Shown here piece after piece: positions 34,596-35,892 of a stretch of DNA of 35,892 bases (the first letter of the stretch is position 1; each line of letters begins with the position of its first letter). The stretch is from Gammaproteobacteria bacterium (GTDB lineage Bacteria; Pseudomonadota; Gammaproteobacteria; UBA11654), in assembly GCA_018672815.1 (NCBI GenBank), contig JABHDX010000001.1, positions 1 to 35,892 on the forward strand, written 5' to 3'. Below the pieces are notes generated by a model, which saw only the letters and a list, made by a program, of their open reading frames with translations, was not told the DNA's origin and searched no databases. A program made the position numbers and the translations under genes.

Positions 34596-35892
34596 TTATC
34601 TCACCTCATACTTTCTAGGATCTTGAACAGTTCCACTAATAGCTGATGCTGCTGCAGTCTTTGGACTTGATAATATTGTTCTCGAACCTGCCCCTTGTCT
34701 TCCTTCGAAATTTCTATTACTGGTACTAACTGCCAATTGACCTTTGCCAACAGTGTCGCCATTCATACCCAGACACATTGAACATCCTGACTCTCTCCAT
34801 TCTGCTCCTGATCTTATAAATATTTCATCCAGCCCTAAAAGTTCTGCTTCTTTTTTCACACTTTGTGATCCTGGGACGATTAATGTTCGTGTACTCTCTG
34901 AAACTTTTCTACCGTCCAAAATAGTAGCCGCATCTTGCAGATCAGAAAGTCTTGAATTGGTGCAACTCCCTATAAAAACGACATCAATGGGATGATTCAG
35001 CAAAGTCTGCCCAGACTCTACTTGCATGTAATTTAATGCCTGTCTGAAACTATCACTCCCCTTATGATCAGGTATTTCTCCATTGATTGGCATAACCATT
35101 CCTGGATTAGTTCCAAATGTAATCATAGGCTCCAATGAACCAACATCTATATTTACTTCTTTATCAAAGACTGCATTATCATCAGATTTTAACTCAAACC
35201 ATCTAGCAACATATTTATCCCAATCTCTACCTTTTGGAGAAAATGGCTTGTCTTTCAAGTATTCAAAAGTAGCGTCATCGGGAGCAAACATACCTGCTTT
35301 GGCTCCAGCCTCAATACTCATATTGCAAATAGTCATTCTCTGTTCTAAAGATAATGAAGAAACTGTATCGCCTCTGTATTCAATGACATGACCTGTGCCG
35401 CCATCTACTCCTATTTCCCCAATTACCTTTAAAATAATATCTTTAGCAGAAACACCATTATTTAAATGGCCATGCAAATTGACTGCCAGCGTTTTTGGTT
35501 TCCTTTGAAGTAAACATTGTGTAGCTAACACATGAGCCACTTCTGTAGTACCAATGCCAAATGCTAGTGCACCAAAAGCTCCATGCGTGCTGGTATGGCT
35601 GTCACCACAGACCATTGTCCTACCTGGCTGAGTAGCTCCCAACTCAGGCCCTATAACATGAACAATACCTCTGCGATCACTATCAAAATCATAGAGTTCG
35701 ATACCAAAATCTTTACAATTCTGAATCATATCTCTAATTTGCTGTGCTGGACCTTCCTCAGCAACCACATCTAGATCCTTAAGTGATCCTATTGGAACGG
35801 TTGGTGTCGAATGATCCATCGTAGCGAGTATTTTCTTAGGGGCTCGAATTTTTAAATTATTTTCTCTTAGAAGAGTAAATGCTTGTGGTGTA
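34596..35892 (-). CDS. leuC: 3-isopropylmalate dehydratase large subunit, 5' end outside window
   Basis: An aconitase-family subunit with a [4Fe-4S] cluster. The frame runs off the right edge of the window. Bases 35820-35892 still encode conserved LeuC sequence (PQAF...LRENNLKIRAPKKILATMDHS), so the ATG at 35819 is internal and not the start. Visible are VCGDSHTSTHGAFGALAFGIG, GGTGHVIEYRG, MSIEAGAKAGMFAPDD, and the cluster cysteines in IGSCTNSR and CSMCLGMN; SNRNFEGRQGAGSRT is the usual C-terminal signature. About 35-40 N-terminal residues are missing. Confidence 0.97.
   Translation of the reverse strand, partial: TPQAFTLLRENNLKIRAPKKILATMDHSTPTVPIGSLKDLDVVAEEGPAQQIRDMIQNCKDFGIELYDFDSDRRGIVHVIGPELGATQPGRTMVCGDSHTSTHGAFGALAFGIGTTEVAHVLATQCLLQRKPKTLAVNLHGHLNNGVSAKDIILKVIGEIGVDGGTGHVIEYRGDTVSSLSLEQRMTICNMSIEAGAKAGMFAPDDATFEYLKDKPFSPKGRDWDKYVARWFELKSDDNAVFDKEVNIDVGSLEPMITFGTNPGMVMPINGEIPDHKGSDSFRQALNYMQVESGQTLLNHPIDVVFIGSCTNSRLSDLQDAATILDGRKVSESTRTLIVPGSQSVKKEAELLGLDEIFIRSGAEWRESGCSMCLGMNGDTVGKGQLAVSTSNRNFEGRQGAGSRTILSSPKTAAASAISGTVQDPRKYEVR

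Overview
The window is an A+T-rich (roughly one-third G+C by eye), tightly packed chromosomal segment from a gammaproteobacterium-like genome. This assignment rests on several things. A lapB end sits at the left edge. The block thrS-infC-rpmI-rplT-pheS-pheT-ihfA-merR-tRNA-Pro has the order known from Pseudomonas and relatives. HisB is the fused phosphatase/dehydratase form, and there is a UbiH-family ubiquinone hydroxylase. Short or overlapping gene junctions and low G+C suggest a streamlined, possibly planktonic marine lineage; that is inference. I see no phage, IS, CRISPR or integron signature, and no gene-free stretch longer than 300 bases.

Layout, left to right. Positions 1-4800 hold the 3' end of lapB, tRNA-Asn, an aspartate-type aminotransferase (minus strand), uvrB, a small secreted c-type cytochrome, tRNA-Val(GAC) and a YbaN-like membrane protein. 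Positions 4889-10803 are a minus-strand run of six closely spaced genes: a UbiH/UbiM-type hydroxylase, an MBL-fold hydrolase, a di-iron fatty-acid hydroxylase/sterol-desaturase-like protein, an M50 protease, an AmiD-like amidase and a luciferase-like flavoprotein. Positions 10884-22826 are one long plus-strand run: a GlpE rhodanese, the NAD-dependent molybdenum formate dehydrogenase genes fdsG-fdsB-fdsA, then thrS, infC, rpmI, rplT, pheS, pheT, ihfA, merR and tRNA-Pro(GGG). Positions 22832-25816 hold an unrecognised helix-turn-helix protein (minus), an AI-2E/PerM-family permease and a D-2-hydroxyacid-type FAD dehydrogenase. Positions 25853-35892 (all minus) hold leuC-leuD-leuB followed by a TrpR/YerC-family regulator and hisG-D-C-B-H-A-F-E.

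How they work together: the his genes encode nearly the whole histidine pathway, but hisI (phosphoribosyl-AMP cyclohydrolase) is absent from the cluster. The regulator gene is the first gene of the his operon and is preceded by a good promoter overlapped by a palindrome, which suggests autoregulated repression. leuCDB give the isopropylmalate steps of leucine synthesis. The fds genes would oxidise formate to CO2 with NAD reduction.

No new multi-gene system is convincingly visible. The points most worth a second look are oddities in otherwise standard genes: pheT carries an in-frame TGA and lacks the N-terminal tRNA-binding (B2/OB-fold) domain; ThrRS has a disrupted HxxxH editing motif; tRNA-Val has C instead of the near-universal U at position 33; hisF appears to start at an AUU codon and infC at AUC; and the fds operon runs directly into thrS without fdsC/fdsD.
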